Of a stretch of DNA of 64,000 nt, positions 43,657-51,732 are shown one piece after another. This DNA is from an uncultured Pseudomonadota bacterium. Its GTDB lineage: Bacteria > Bdellovibrionota_B > Oligoflexia > Oligoflexales > CAIYRB01. Every line of letters starts with the position of its first letter. The first letter of the stretch is position 1. The DNA lies in the NCBI GenBank assembly GCA_903928445.1, contig CAIYRB010000145.1, forward strand, positions 1 through 64,000, written 5' to 3'. The notes beneath the pieces were generated by a model. The model worked only from the letters and a program-made list of their open reading frames with translations, made no database searches and was not told the DNA's origin. The translations under genes and the position numbers were made by a program.

Positions 43657-44389
43657 ATGCCCCGTCGGTGCGGCGGCATCCAAATGTGAGCATTGCTCAA
43701 TTGGGAACCTGCGTTTTCGTGGTACTCGGCATGGCTGTCGGCATGACACCTGCGATAGGCAAGCCCTCCACGACTTTGGAGGCATTATGAGTAGCGACCA
43801 GACCAAGTGCGACGAATGTGGAATCAGCAGCCCGAATCCGGCAGAGAATACGACCCGGCCGTAAATTCGAAAGACGTTCCATGCTTCCAGTAAACAAGCG
43901 GATACGGTTTACAGTAAACTCGCGAAAGGTTGTTGTTTGTTAACCGAATGCCATTGACTGCCGATATGGAGCATGTGGCATTACGCGGTCGTTAAGGTGT
44001 TCTACAGCCTCGGCGCGGCGTTTGCCAAAGCAACTTGGACAAAAGCCGCGGCGCTTACAGCTATATGGCACAGCCGTTTCATAGTCACCGCTCGGGCAGA
44101 CAACGCCGCAGAAGGACATTTCCTACAGCCCTGTGGGATCGACTTGCGAGTTGGCTGGAGAATCTAGCGTTAGCGTCGTTAGGAAGGCTTGCAGCGTCGA
44201 GACCTTGCGCAGATTCGTAAAAAGCTGATGTCAAAAAATTCTGACCTGAGTCCGAGCCAGAGCAGTCGAGATAATAAGAGCGTGTTGGTTAAAGTCGGAC
44301 GAGCAGCCGCGGTCACGGTGCGCGTGACCGCGGCGATTTTCGCTTAGAATGACAAAAAGCGGGTCCCTCGATGATCATTCTCCAGTAAC
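43657..44389. other. Gene-poor stretch ending in a strong hairpin
   Basis: About 730 bases. A short frame at 43631-43864 (plus) contains CEHC and CDEC pairs, and its internal ATG at 43788 has a perfect GGAGG 5 bases upstream, giving a 25-residue peptide; I could not decide whether it is real. GTAAAC/GTTTAC forms a small inverted repeat at 43890-43912. Two overlapping frames at 43973-44220 match nothing I know. Confidence 0.4.
44306..44340. terminator. Strong GC-rich hairpin terminator
   Basis: GCCGCGGTCACG (44306-44317), 5-base loop GTGCG, CGTGACCGCGGC (44323-44334), a perfect 12-bp stem, followed by GATTTTC. The T-run is on the plus strand; for the leftward lipoprotein gene ending at 44390 it could still act as a barrier. 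Confidence 0.65.
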
Positions 44390-45388
44390 TTATGGCTCAC
44401 GGATGAGATAGGAAATTTGATCGTTGAGTTCCGCGCCGACATATTCGACGTTGCCTTTGAAAGTTTTGCAGGTGTTTTCTGCAAAGCTAAACCGAGGATC
44501 ATTGGCAGAGTGCCGACAGGCTTTCAAGCTCATACCCTCCGGAATTTTGAGAGAAGAAATACGGTCGTTCCATGCCCTAAGGGGCGTATTACACTTGCCA
44601 CAGAAAAAATAATATGTGTCGCCCTGATAGTTCAAATTTCTGTAGCCCGTGGTACACGTCGGAATTGTCTTGACGCATTCACTTATCATGGCGGCCTCCT
44701 CTTTTTTGTCGTCTATAGCACTGACTACGGCCCCAATTGTCCCCGCAGGCACCCCCAAAAACCCCGCCGCAAACCCCGCTGTAAATAACGCGGAACCCAA
44801 GACGGACGTTACCATTAATGGACCAATTACCGGTATCCAGAAAAATGCGGATGCAGCAATACATGCTGCAACTGCACCAAGACTAGCTTTGGTACCAGTA
44901 CTCATCAAGCCAAGGTTTGTATTGGTAGTCACTAATGTGTCGGGGCCAACCTCGCCATCGGCGACTAGTTGCGGAAAAAGCGAGGACAATGATTTGATGT
45001 TTTGAATCTTTGACATGTCGACGCCCTCACTCGTCAGGATTTCACGCAATCTGCGCTTATCGGGATCCGCCGCCAATTTACGCAGAGTCTCGCGCATGGG
45101 GCCGTATTTCTGTCCGTCGATGACCATGACATCCGGCGCGTCGCCAATCTTATCGAGCATATTTTTAGCAAAATCAGCACGCGTCATGTCGAGGATCTTT
45201 TCCAGCTCCTGCTGAAACCTCTGCCGATCGGCCCCGTCAATGGCTTTAGCCCACCCGCTCGTCGAAACACCGCCATCACCTCCTGTCAAGACTTGTGATT
45301 CTGAACTCCGGTTGGACTTACAGCTTACGGCGCAAGCGAGATTAACACCTAGTACCCCTAGAGCCATAATTCTCAACATTTTACGCAC
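44390..45388 (-). CDS. Predicted lipoprotein with hydrophobic central region
   Basis: 332 residues. The signal peptide (MLRIMALGVLGVNLACAVSC) ends in a lipobox. A soluble part with RRLREILTSEGVDMSKIQNI lies in the first half. Residues about 165-225 are strongly hydrophobic and Gly/Ala-rich (VAACIAASAFFWIPVIGPLM, GSALFTAGFAAGFLGVPAG), like a helical hairpin that could insert in a membrane. The C-terminal part has a CxxC pair (FFCGKCNTPL) and more cysteines. Glycine-rich hydrophobic hairpins also occur in pore-forming effectors, but no family is recognised. Stand-alone gene in the accessory region. Confidence 0.78.
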   Translation of the reverse strand: MRKMLRIMALGVLGVNLACAVSCKSNRSSESQVLTGGDGGVSTSGWAKAIDGADRQRFQQELEKILDMTRADFAKNMLDKIGDAPDVMVIDGQKYGPMRETLRKLAADPDKRRLREILTSEGVDMSKIQNIKSLSSLFPQLVADGEVGPDTLVTTNTNLGLMSTGTKASLGAVAACIAASAFFWIPVIGPLMVTSVLGSALFTAGFAAGFLGVPAGTIGAVVSAIDDKKEEAAMISECVKTIPTCTTGYRNLNYQGDTYYFFCGKCNTPLRAWNDRISSLKIPEGMSLKACRHSANDPRFSFAENTCKTFKGNVEYVGAELNDQISYLIREP

Positions 45389-45926
45389 GATGAATCTCCC
45401 TATCCCGAGTTGATAATACGATCACAAGTCTCCGATGATCTCTCTAGGTCCGACCACCAAACGTATTTGTCTGAAAGACTACGTTGACAGCTGTTTAAGT
45501 GTGACACGACCTAAGTATGTGATCAACTTTGGGGCCTATCATTTTGACATAAAATCGCGAGCGAAAAGCGTCATCGCAAAAAGCTGTCTAGACAATGGGG
45601 GTCCACTTTAATCATTCCATACTTCTTCAACTTTGGTGGCTTTACTAGAGCTCGTTAATCTCAACACGGTGAATTCACAGGTTCTCAGAATCTTTTCTGA
45701 AGTTATTGTCAAATGGTGTGGATCGAAAATGTTAGGCAGCCATCGGGATCTAAGCTCGAAGGGCGGATGGTGGTAGCGCCCCCTGCTATCAGCAGCGAGC
45801 ACTCCACCCATTTTGTGGTGATTTGAGAGTGATATCTTATGGTATCGTCCGCAACGACCGCGACGCTGCCAATGGTGGAAGCCGCTCGCCATCATCCGGC
45901 CCGCACTGAGTCCATAGGTGTTCCCG
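45389..45926. other. Gene-free stretch between divergent genes
   Basis: About 540 bases upstream of both the lipoprotein gene (leftward) and the MFS gene (rightward). It is AT-rich near 45530-45720. An open frame on the reverse strand (45608-45961) overlaps the MFS start and has no recognisable protein. TTGACA occurs near 45544 but no matching -10 is clear. Confidence 0.35.
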
Positions 45927-47171
45927 ATGTCCGCAAGTCCCAGCACCCCGCCACAAGCCACCGCGCCGGATCAAATCTCCGTCGCGACCAGGCTCGGCTG
46001 GGTGTCGTTTTTCAACGACTGCTCGAGTGAGGTCATCGCTCGGGCGATGCCGCTACTGTTGACGTCTGGACTAGGTATGAGTCCAACCTTCGTCGGTGCC
46101 ATTGAGGGCGGTGCTGAGGCCATCAGCATCCTTTTAAAGGGCTTTTCTGGCTGGATCTCGGACCGGATGCCCTCGCGCAAGCCACTGGTGGTGCTTGGCT
46201 ATTCGCTCGCTGTGCTGTCGCGAGTGTTTTTGCTGGCGGCACATTTGCCCATTTGGTTTGGCTTGGCACGAATCTTAGACCGAACCGGCAAAGGTCTGCG
46301 CTCTGCACCCCGCGATGCCATGATTGCGGACGGAGCGGCTAGCGGGATGAGTGGTAAGGCATTCGGCATTACCCGCTTTCTTGACGCACTCGGTGCGATC
46401 ACGGGAATCACCGTCATCTTGGCGATGGGGCTAGGTGACGGTCCGGTCACGGAGGTTTCCTTTAGGCGACTCGTTCTCGCGGCAGTCCCTTTTGGTGTCC
46501 TATCGGTGCTCTTCTTGATCGTCGCGGTACCAAGAATCACGCGCGTGACCAAGACGAAAGCAACACTGTCTTGGCATGTACCGGTCGAGGTGCGCGGCTA
46601 CCTGGCGGCGGTGGGTGTTTTTGCATTGGGTAATAGCAGCGACGCCTTTTTGGTGCTAAAGGCGCACGAGCTTGGCTTTTCCTTTCGAGCCATCTTGCTG
46701 ATGATGCTGTGCTTCAACGCTCTTGCGGCTGCCCTTGCCGTACCGGTTGGCAAGCTAACGGACAAAATTGGCAGGATTTCAGTCCTTGCCTTTGGCTGGC
46801 TGGTCTATGCTGCGGTTTATGCGCTGTTTGCCAGCGTTCAATCGATGCCGGCATTTGCGCTGGCACTGTTTGTCTACGGTGCATTTTATGGCTTCACCGA
46901 AGGCACGGAAAAGGCTCTGCTCGCAGACATCCTGCCGGTTGAGAAGCGAGGCACTGGCTTTGGCTCCTTGCAGTTAGTCCTCGGACTTGCCGCATTGCCC
47001 GCAAGCGTGATCACTGGGTGGCTGATGACCACTTATGGCTCACGACTTGCGTTTAACGTCGCCGCAGGATTTGCAGGGATCGGCGCCTTATGGTTGCTGC
47101 TTTGGTGGCGCGCATCCGGACGCCGTCAAATTCTCAATGCTCGAGCATATCCAGCAGCGGCTGATCCTTAG
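45927..47171 (+). CDS. Major facilitator superfamily transporter
   Basis: 414 residues from the ATG at 45927 (AGGTG upstream). Twelve hydrophobic segments. The loop 2-3 motif is GFSGWISDRMPSRKPLVVLG; DRTGKGLRSAPRDAMIADGA and the repeated motif GKLTDKIGRISVLAFGWLVY in the second half confirm the family. LPVEKRGTGFGSLQLVLGLA near the end resembles drug or sugar exporters of the UMF/YxiO type. Substrate not predictable. The end overlaps the convergent helicase gene by 38 bases. Confidence 0.92.
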   Translation: MSASPSTPPQATAPDQISVATRLGWVSFFNDCSSEVIARAMPLLLTSGLGMSPTFVGAIEGGAEAISILLKGFSGWISDRMPSRKPLVVLGYSLAVLSRVFLLAAHLPIWFGLARILDRTGKGLRSAPRDAMIADGAASGMSGKAFGITRFLDALGAITGITVILAMGLGDGPVTEVSFRRLVLAAVPFGVLSVLFLIVAVPRITRVTKTKATLSWHVPVEVRGYLAAVGVFALGNSSDAFLVLKAHELGFSFRAILLMMLCFNALAAALAVPVGKLTDKIGRISVLAFGWLVYAAVYALFASVQSMPAFALALFVYGAFYGFTEGTEKALLADILPVEKRGTGFGSLQLVLGLAALPASVITGWLMTTYGSRLAFNVAAGFAGIGALWLLLWWRASGRRQILNARAYPAAADP

Positions 47172-48234
47172 GCGTGACAAAATTGATCACCAGACCGTTG
47201 CGCCCGGCGCGGGCCGTACGACCAACGCGGTGGAGATAATTATCCATCTGGTACGGCATGAAATAGTTGATGACCCGACCCACGTGCTCGACATCAAGGC
47301 CGCGGGAGGCAAGGTCGGTTGAGATCAATAAGTCGACTTGGCCGTCGCGAAAGGCTTTGAGATTGGCCCGGCGTTCCAGTTTGTCCATGGAGCCGCGATA
47401 GATCAAACAGGAACGCTTGGTGGCCTTTAAATCTTCGGCCAGCTGGTCGCACTGTTCGCGGGTATTGGTGAAGATCATCGTGCCACCGCTGGCCGACTCT
47501 TTTAGGATGCTTTCGAGTACCGGTAGGCGCTTACCGTCTACGACGGGGCGGTTTTGCGTCGTGAGAGTTGGCACCACCCGGTGGCTGCCGCGACTGCGTA
47601 GGACTTCGGCGCCGCTAAAAACCTCTGCCATCAGCTGTTGCACCGCTGGTGGTACGGTGGCGGAAAACAGGGCAAGCTGGCAGCCTGGAGCGCAGGCTGC
47701 GGCGATTTGCTTTGAATCGGGCAAAAAGCCTTGGTCGACCATTTGGTCGGCTTCGTCAAAAACCAACAGTTTGACATCACTCAAGTTGATTAAGCCGCGA
47801 TCGAGGAGTTTAATGAGCCGGCCTGGAGTCGCTACCAGGATGTCGAAGGCGCCGCTGATGTTCTTTTTCGCTACTTCTAAGGTTGTGCCGCCAAGGACAC
47901 TGCGCACGCGCAGGCGGGTGGTGTGGGTGAAGGGCTTGAAGATGCGCGCGACTTGTTCGCCGAGCTCACGAGTGGGCACCATGACGATGGCTCGGGGTTG
48001 GCGTGAGGTCGTGACTGGATGACCGCCGATTTCCAGTGTTTTGAGTTGGTGCAGGATCGGCAGGACATAGGCCAGGGTTTTACCGCTGCCAGTTTCGGCG
48101 ACGCCGACGATGGACTTTCCAGCAAGCAGACCGGGTATGGTTTGACTCTGGATGTCTGAAGGGGTGACGAGGCCTTTTTCGGTCAGGGTCACTTGCAGGG
48201 TGGCGAGTAAGGGGAAGTCGCTAAAGGTGGTCAT
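47134..48234 (-). CDS. DEAD-box RNA helicase (RhlE-like)
   Basis: 366 residues with AGGAT upstream of the ATG. All helicase motifs are present: Q motif (TPSDIQSQTIPGLL), GVAETGSGKT, VPTRELGEQ, VATPGRLI, VFDEADQM (DEAD), FSAT, the C-terminal IFTNTREQCDQL, STDLASRGLDVEHVGRVIN and YLHRVGRTARAG. It ends shortly after motif VI, without the basic tail seen in many RhlE proteins. The DUF1456 gene lies 19 bases upstream in the same direction. Likely roles are ribosome assembly or RNA decay. Confidence 0.95.
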   Translation of the reverse strand: MTTFSDFPLLATLQVTLTEKGLVTPSDIQSQTIPGLLAGKSIVGVAETGSGKTLAYVLPILHQLKTLEIGGHPVTTSRQPRAIVMVPTRELGEQVARIFKPFTHTTRLRVRSVLGGTTLEVAKKNISGAFDILVATPGRLIKLLDRGLINLSDVKLLVFDEADQMVDQGFLPDSKQIAAACAPGCQLALFSATVPPAVQQLMAEVFSGAEVLRSRGSHRVVPTLTTQNRPVVDGKRLPVLESILKESASGGTMIFTNTREQCDQLAEDLKATKRSCLIYRGSMDKLERRANLKAFRDGQVDLLISTDLASRGLDVEHVGRVINYFMPYQMDNYLHRVGRTARAGRNGLVINFVTPKDQPLLDMLEH

Positions 48235-48253
48235 CGTTGATCCTATGCGTCGT

Positions 48254-48703
48254 TTAGGCGGTGAGGCCTTTTAACAGGTAGCGGAGAAACTGATCGCCGC
48301 AAGGGCGGTAGTTGCGATGGCCTTCGGCGCGGAAGATAGCGCCGACTTCAGCCTTGGATATCTTGAGGCCAGATTTTTCGACCAAGGCCATGATCTCGGT
48401 GTCTTTGAGCTGAAACGCGGTGCGTAGCTTTTTGCAAATCAGATTATTGGTAACGGATCTTGGTACAGGTTGGGATGGTCTCGCCGGGTCGGCGCCGCGT
48501 TTATAGATGACCAAGCCGTTGAGAAACTGCGCCAGAATCTCGTCTTTGCATCCTTCATAGCCCTCCTCATCATCTTGCTTGAGAAAGGCGCTGACCTGGG
48601 CTTTGTTGACGCTCCCACCACCTAGTGCAATCACGGCGGCTAGCTTGGCGTCGTTGACACCGAGCATATAGCGCAGGCTGCGAAGGGCATCATTGGGGTT
48701 CAT
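48254..48703 (-). CDS. DUF1456 (YehS-like) protein
   Basis: 149 residues built of two related halves: NDALRSLRYMLGVNDAKLAA, GGGSVNKAQVSAFLKQDDEE-GY and, after the linker, NNLICKKLRTAFQLKDTEIM, GLKISKAEVGAIFRAEGHRN-Y, CGDQFLRYLLKGL. The repeated pattern LR..L.L.D..+ ..K..V.A+ is diagnostic of this family, whose role is unknown. Co-directional with the DEAD-box gene, 19 bases apart, so a link to RNA metabolism is possible. Confidence 0.92.
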   Translation of the reverse strand: MNPNDALRSLRYMLGVNDAKLAAVIALGGGSVNKAQVSAFLKQDDEEGYEGCKDEILAQFLNGLVIYKRGADPARPSQPVPRSVTNNLICKKLRTAFQLKDTEIMALVEKSGLKISKAEVGAIFRAEGHRNYRPCGDQFLRYLLKGLTA

Positions 48704-48853
48704 TTGGACCGACTCGTGATGGTTGGTGAGGAGGGGGTTGACCGAAGGGCGAGCTTAGAGCGAACTGCCGCGAGGCTATAACACGTTTTGCTCGCGACTG
48801 GGAGGGGGACCTTTGGCGCCTTGCAAGTATTCTGAATAAACAGTAAGTTACGA

Positions 48854-49339
48854 TTAACTCTGGTAGAGGTAGAGGCCGTCTTCCGAGCTCGCGCCAGCGA
48901 GGATCAGCTTAGGATTTTGATCACCAAAGTACTCGGCCTTGGCCTCGTGGGTCGCCGTCGGGATGAGAAAGTCGAGCGGGTCTTGGCCCTCAGAGCAAAG
49001 TTGTAGCAGGTGGTCGACCGCTTTGGCCTTGGTGTCAGCGTGGAAGTTCCAAGTGCCGTTATAGAAATTGCCGGTGATGAGTTCCTGCGAGTGCTTGGCG
49101 CGAAAATCGTGGCGGGGCGAGGAAAAGCCCGCCAAGGTGACGTGCAACCACGGCTTGAGGTGATTGCGGCCGGTGGGATGGCCATCGAGTTGGAGGGATT
49201 CGGGGTGCTGCTGGCGCCAGGAGCGAAGGAGCGCGAGCGCTTCGGAAAAAGACACCGGTGCCTGCTTTGTTGACTTTGGGCCTGCCCCGGGATGGTCTGG
49301 CTTGTTCGGGCGGACTGGGGCTGGCTTTTTAGCGTTCAT
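48854..49339 (-). CDS. Unknown cytoplasmic protein
   Basis: 161 residues from the ATG at 49339 (AAGAAAG upstream); the frame extends further to 49429, but that part is basic and lacks a better site. An N-terminal Lys/Pro-rich tail precedes a compact domain: VSFSEALALLRSWRQQHPES, HLKPWLHVTLAGFSSPR, DFRAKHSQELITGNFYNGTW, AVDHLLQLCSEGQDPLDFLI. No family recognised; no membrane or signal segment. Monocistronic. Confidence 0.7.
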   Translation of the reverse strand: MNAKKPAPVRPNKPDHPGAGPKSTKQAPVSFSEALALLRSWRQQHPESLQLDGHPTGRNHLKPWLHVTLAGFSSPRHDFRAKHSQELITGNFYNGTWNFHADTKAKAVDHLLQLCSEGQDPLDFLIPTATHEAKAEYFGDQNPKLILAGASSEDGLYLYQS

Positions 49340-49465
49340 GAGGCTTTCTTGGCGGGGTAGCCGGTCTGGTTGACTTGGCTGGTGCAATGGCCTGCGTTTA
49401 ACATAGGTGGGCGAGAAAAGTGAATCCAATTAACCGAAGGACGCTTTTAGCTTTGGCCACCGGGA

Positions 49466-50440
49466 CTATTGGTCTGGTTCTTGTTGATTAAATTGGGGGT
49501 GGCAGAGCAGTCTCGTCCAGTCTTCAGGTGCAATAGGCGCGAGGGGCTGGAGCGCATCGCGCAGCGGCGATGCGCTATGCGACAGCGCGATGCGTTGTAG
49601 CCACGACCGTCCAAGTGGACGATCTAAGGTGCTTAAGCGATTCGATGCGACGGTGGTTTCGGCTTTTTCACCGATGGCTGCGCCAATGCCGACGTAAAAG
49701 CCAGCTAGGAGCCAGGTCACGCGCATGACCGTCGAGCGGGTATAGTTGGTGACTAAACAGGATGTATCATCGTCAAGTCGCCGCCGCAGCTCGCTAAAGT
49801 GCTCTAGGGTCCACATCTCGCGGTTGCCTGCAGCAGAGTAAGGGTCATAGAAGATCGCTTCAGGCGAGGGTAAGTCTGGGCGTAGCATCTCCTGCCTAAA
49901 GTCGCCGCGGTGCAGGTACCAGCGCACGCGCCCGAGGCTAACCTGGCCGGTTGTTAGGAGGTGCCTTGTAGGCTCTTGGTAAGCCTCCAAGTAGCCAAGC
50001 TCGGCAGCGTGGCGCAAGGCAAACTCCAGCGGCGCAGTCGTCAGGTCAAAGCTGTGCATGTCCACGTCGGCTTGACAGTGTTGCAGAGCTTGGATAGCGC
50101 ACAAGGCGTTGGCTGCTGCGCCTAGGCCGACATCCCAGATGACAAATCGACCAGGCTTAGCGCACCTTTCGACCAGGCGTTGTTGCTGAACGTGGAGGAT
50201 CTGGGCTTCGGCAATCGGGCCAATACCCGGATGAAAGGTTTCCTGATTGGCGATCAATCTTAGGCTTTTAATGCCGGATTTCAGGGTTACGAGTTCGAAT
50301 GCGTGGTCTGACAAGATGGCACGTCCTGGAGCAAAGGTCGCACTATAAGCCGAGCGTCGCCGGCTGTCACCCAGGCTTCTCACCTCGCGTAGCGGCCTGA
50401 CGATTGCGAATAACTGCTCGTTATTATTAGATATTAGCAC
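49466..50440 (-). CDS. MnmC-like SAM-dependent methyltransferase
   Basis: 324 residues from a GTG at 50440 with a weak ribosome site. Features of the MnmC methyltransferase domain (DUF752): ANQETFHPGIGPIAEAQILH near residue 65, the SAM-binding strand GRFVIWDVGLGAAANALCAI, DVDMHSFDLTTAPLEFAL with the acidic end of strand 2, and EAIFYDPYSAAGNREMWTLE-HF, the counterpart of the LDGFSPAKNPEMW motif. The FAD oxidase domain of bifunctional MnmC is absent, so it would only carry the methylation step of mnm5s2U synthesis or act on another substrate. trhO, another tRNA-wobble-uridine gene, diverges 71 bases away. Confidence 0.82.
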   Translation of the reverse strand: MLISNNNEQLFAIVRPLREVRSLGDSRRRSAYSATFAPGRAILSDHAFELVTLKSGIKSLRLIANQETFHPGIGPIAEAQILHVQQQRLVERCAKPGRFVIWDVGLGAAANALCAIQALQHCQADVDMHSFDLTTAPLEFALRHAAELGYLEAYQEPTRHLLTTGQVSLGRVRWYLHRGDFRQEMLRPDLPSPEAIFYDPYSAAGNREMWTLEHFSELRRRLDDDTSCLVTNYTRSTVMRVTWLLAGFYVGIGAAIGEKAETTVASNRLSTLDRPLGRSWLQRIALSHSASPLRDALQPLAPIAPEDWTRLLCHPQFNQQEPDQ

Positions 50441-50511
50441 GAATGGACTAGCTCATAGACGCACGTTTTGCTATGGTCGCTCCGCTAGTGTCAGACCTAT
50501 AGGATCCCGCC

Positions 50512-51507
50512 ATGTCGCAACACCTGTCCGCCAGAACGACCTTATCGTTTTATCGCTACGTTCTGCTTCCAGAGCCGCAGGCTATGGTCGACACGTTGCG
50601 CGCAGCCTGGGCACCGCTCGGAGTGCTTGGTCGCATCTACGTCGCCGCCGAGGGGATCAATGCCCAGCTGAGTCTGCCGAGCACCAACATCGACGCCTTT
50701 TTGTTGCAGCTGCATCCGATCTTTCCGGATATGGAGGTCAAGACGGCGCTGGAAGAGCCGAATGAAGCCTTCCTCAAATTGACCATTAAGGTACGAGATA
50801 AGTTGGTCGGCGACGGCCTGAGCGATGACAGCTTTGACACGACGCGCGTGGGACGCCACCTCGATGCGGCCTCGTTTCATCAGGCCATGGACCAGGGCAC
50901 GGCTGTCGTCGTCGATATGCGCAACCAATACGAAAGCGAGGTCGGACACTTTCGTGGTGCCTTGCTGCCAAAGGCTAATACCTTTCGGGATGCCTTGCCC
51001 GAGGTTTTAGAGCAGCTAAGAGGCCGCGAAGAAGACAAGATCCTGCTCTATTGCACCGGCGGCATTCGCTGCGAAAAGGCCAGTGCCTGGCTGATCCACA
51101 ACGGCTTTAAGGATGTCAACCAACTGCACGGTGGGATCATCGCTTATGCTCGCCAGGTAGCCTTGGATCATGTGCCTTCGCGCTTTGCTGGTAAGAATTT
51201 TGTGTTCGATCACCGCCGCGGTGAACGAGTGACGGCCGAGGTGATTGCGCGTTGTCATCAATGTGAACAACCCTATGATGGGCACACCAATTGCCACTTT
51301 GAGGGTTGCAATCGGTTGTTTATCCAATGTGCCTCTTGCGCCGATGAGTTTTCTGGCTGCTGCTCCAGACTTTGCCAAGAGGTCCAGCTAAAGCCGCGCG
51401 ACGAGCAGATCGCGATTCAACACGAGTGGGAAGAGCGGCAAGGTAAGAACAAGCATTGGCGATTGACTCGTCTACCGCCGAGTGTCGACCGCATGGCCAA
51501 GGCCTAA
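50512..51507 (+). CDS. trhO: tRNA uridine(34) hydroxylase TrhO (rhodanese-domain)
   Basis: 331 residues. The N-terminal acylphosphatase-like part (FYRYVLLPEPQAMVDTLRAA, GRIYVAAEGINAQLSLPS) is followed by a rhodanese domain: VVDMRNQYESEVGHFRGALL and LLYCTGGIRCEKASAWLI with the catalytic Cys at residue 181. The Cys-rich tail is CHQCEQPYDGHTNC, CASCADEFSGCCSRLC. TrhO installs 5-hydroxyuridine at the wobble position using oxygen. The last 82 residues are duplicated at 53375-53625 beyond the AAA ATPase gene, so the 3' end of this gene is an insertion boundary. Confidence 0.94.
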   Translation: MSQHLSARTTLSFYRYVLLPEPQAMVDTLRAAWAPLGVLGRIYVAAEGINAQLSLPSTNIDAFLLQLHPIFPDMEVKTALEEPNEAFLKLTIKVRDKLVGDGLSDDSFDTTRVGRHLDAASFHQAMDQGTAVVVDMRNQYESEVGHFRGALLPKANTFRDALPEVLEQLRGREEDKILLYCTGGIRCEKASAWLIHNGFKDVNQLHGGIIAYARQVALDHVPSRFAGKNFVFDHRRGERVTAEVIARCHQCEQPYDGHTNCHFEGCNRLFIQCASCADEFSGCCSRLCQEVQLKPRDEQIAIQHEWEERQGKNKHWRLTRLPPSVDRMAKA

Positions 51508-51508
51508 G
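51258..51508 (+). repeat. 251-bp direct repeat: 3' end of trhO (left copy)
   Basis: Aligned without gaps to 53375-53625 with about 16 mismatches by eye. The identity starts at TCAATGTGAACAACC and ends one base after the stop codon TAA. The left copy completes the intact trhO gene; the right copy is decayed. The offset is 2117 bases, the length of the inserted segment. Confidence 0.93.
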
Positions 51509-51528
51509 CATAGCGGGCGATCCCCTAC

Positions 51529-51722
51529 CACTGGAGCGTCAGAACAATTTACATTGGTCGCTCGATGGCAGCTTCGGTGAGGACAAGAGCCGCGTTCGTA
51601 AAGATCACGCGGCGGAGAACATTGCGACTCTGCGTCGTCTCGCGTTGACCCTACTCAAGGAGGCGCCCTCGAAAATCGGCAACGCTACCCGTAGAGGTGT
51701 GAGAAGAAATCTGCAAGACTTG
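51529..51722 (+). pseudogene. C-terminal remnant of an ISAs1-family transposase
   Basis: Directly after trhO the plus strand reads HWSV (51529-51540), then after one missing base NNLHWSLDGSFGEDKSRVRK, DHAAENIATLRRLALTLLKE, APSKIGNATRRGVRR. This is the well-conserved tail of ISAs1-family DDE transposases (HW..EN.LHW.LDV.F.ED.SR.RK..AAEN...LRR.AL.LL). Everything upstream is missing and the frame is broken near 51540. No terminal repeats are visible. It lies between the two trhO tails, next to the ATPase gene stop at 51733. Confidence 0.8.
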
Positions 51723-51732
51723 AAATGCCGGC

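Noticed and set aside
43973-44220. Two overlapping plus-strand frames (61-64 residues)
   Set aside because: No ribosome sites and no similarity that I can name; both could be chance frames.
45608-45961. 117-residue reverse-strand frame upstream of the MFS gene
   Set aside because: It overlaps the MFS start and lacks any family-like pattern or ribosome site.
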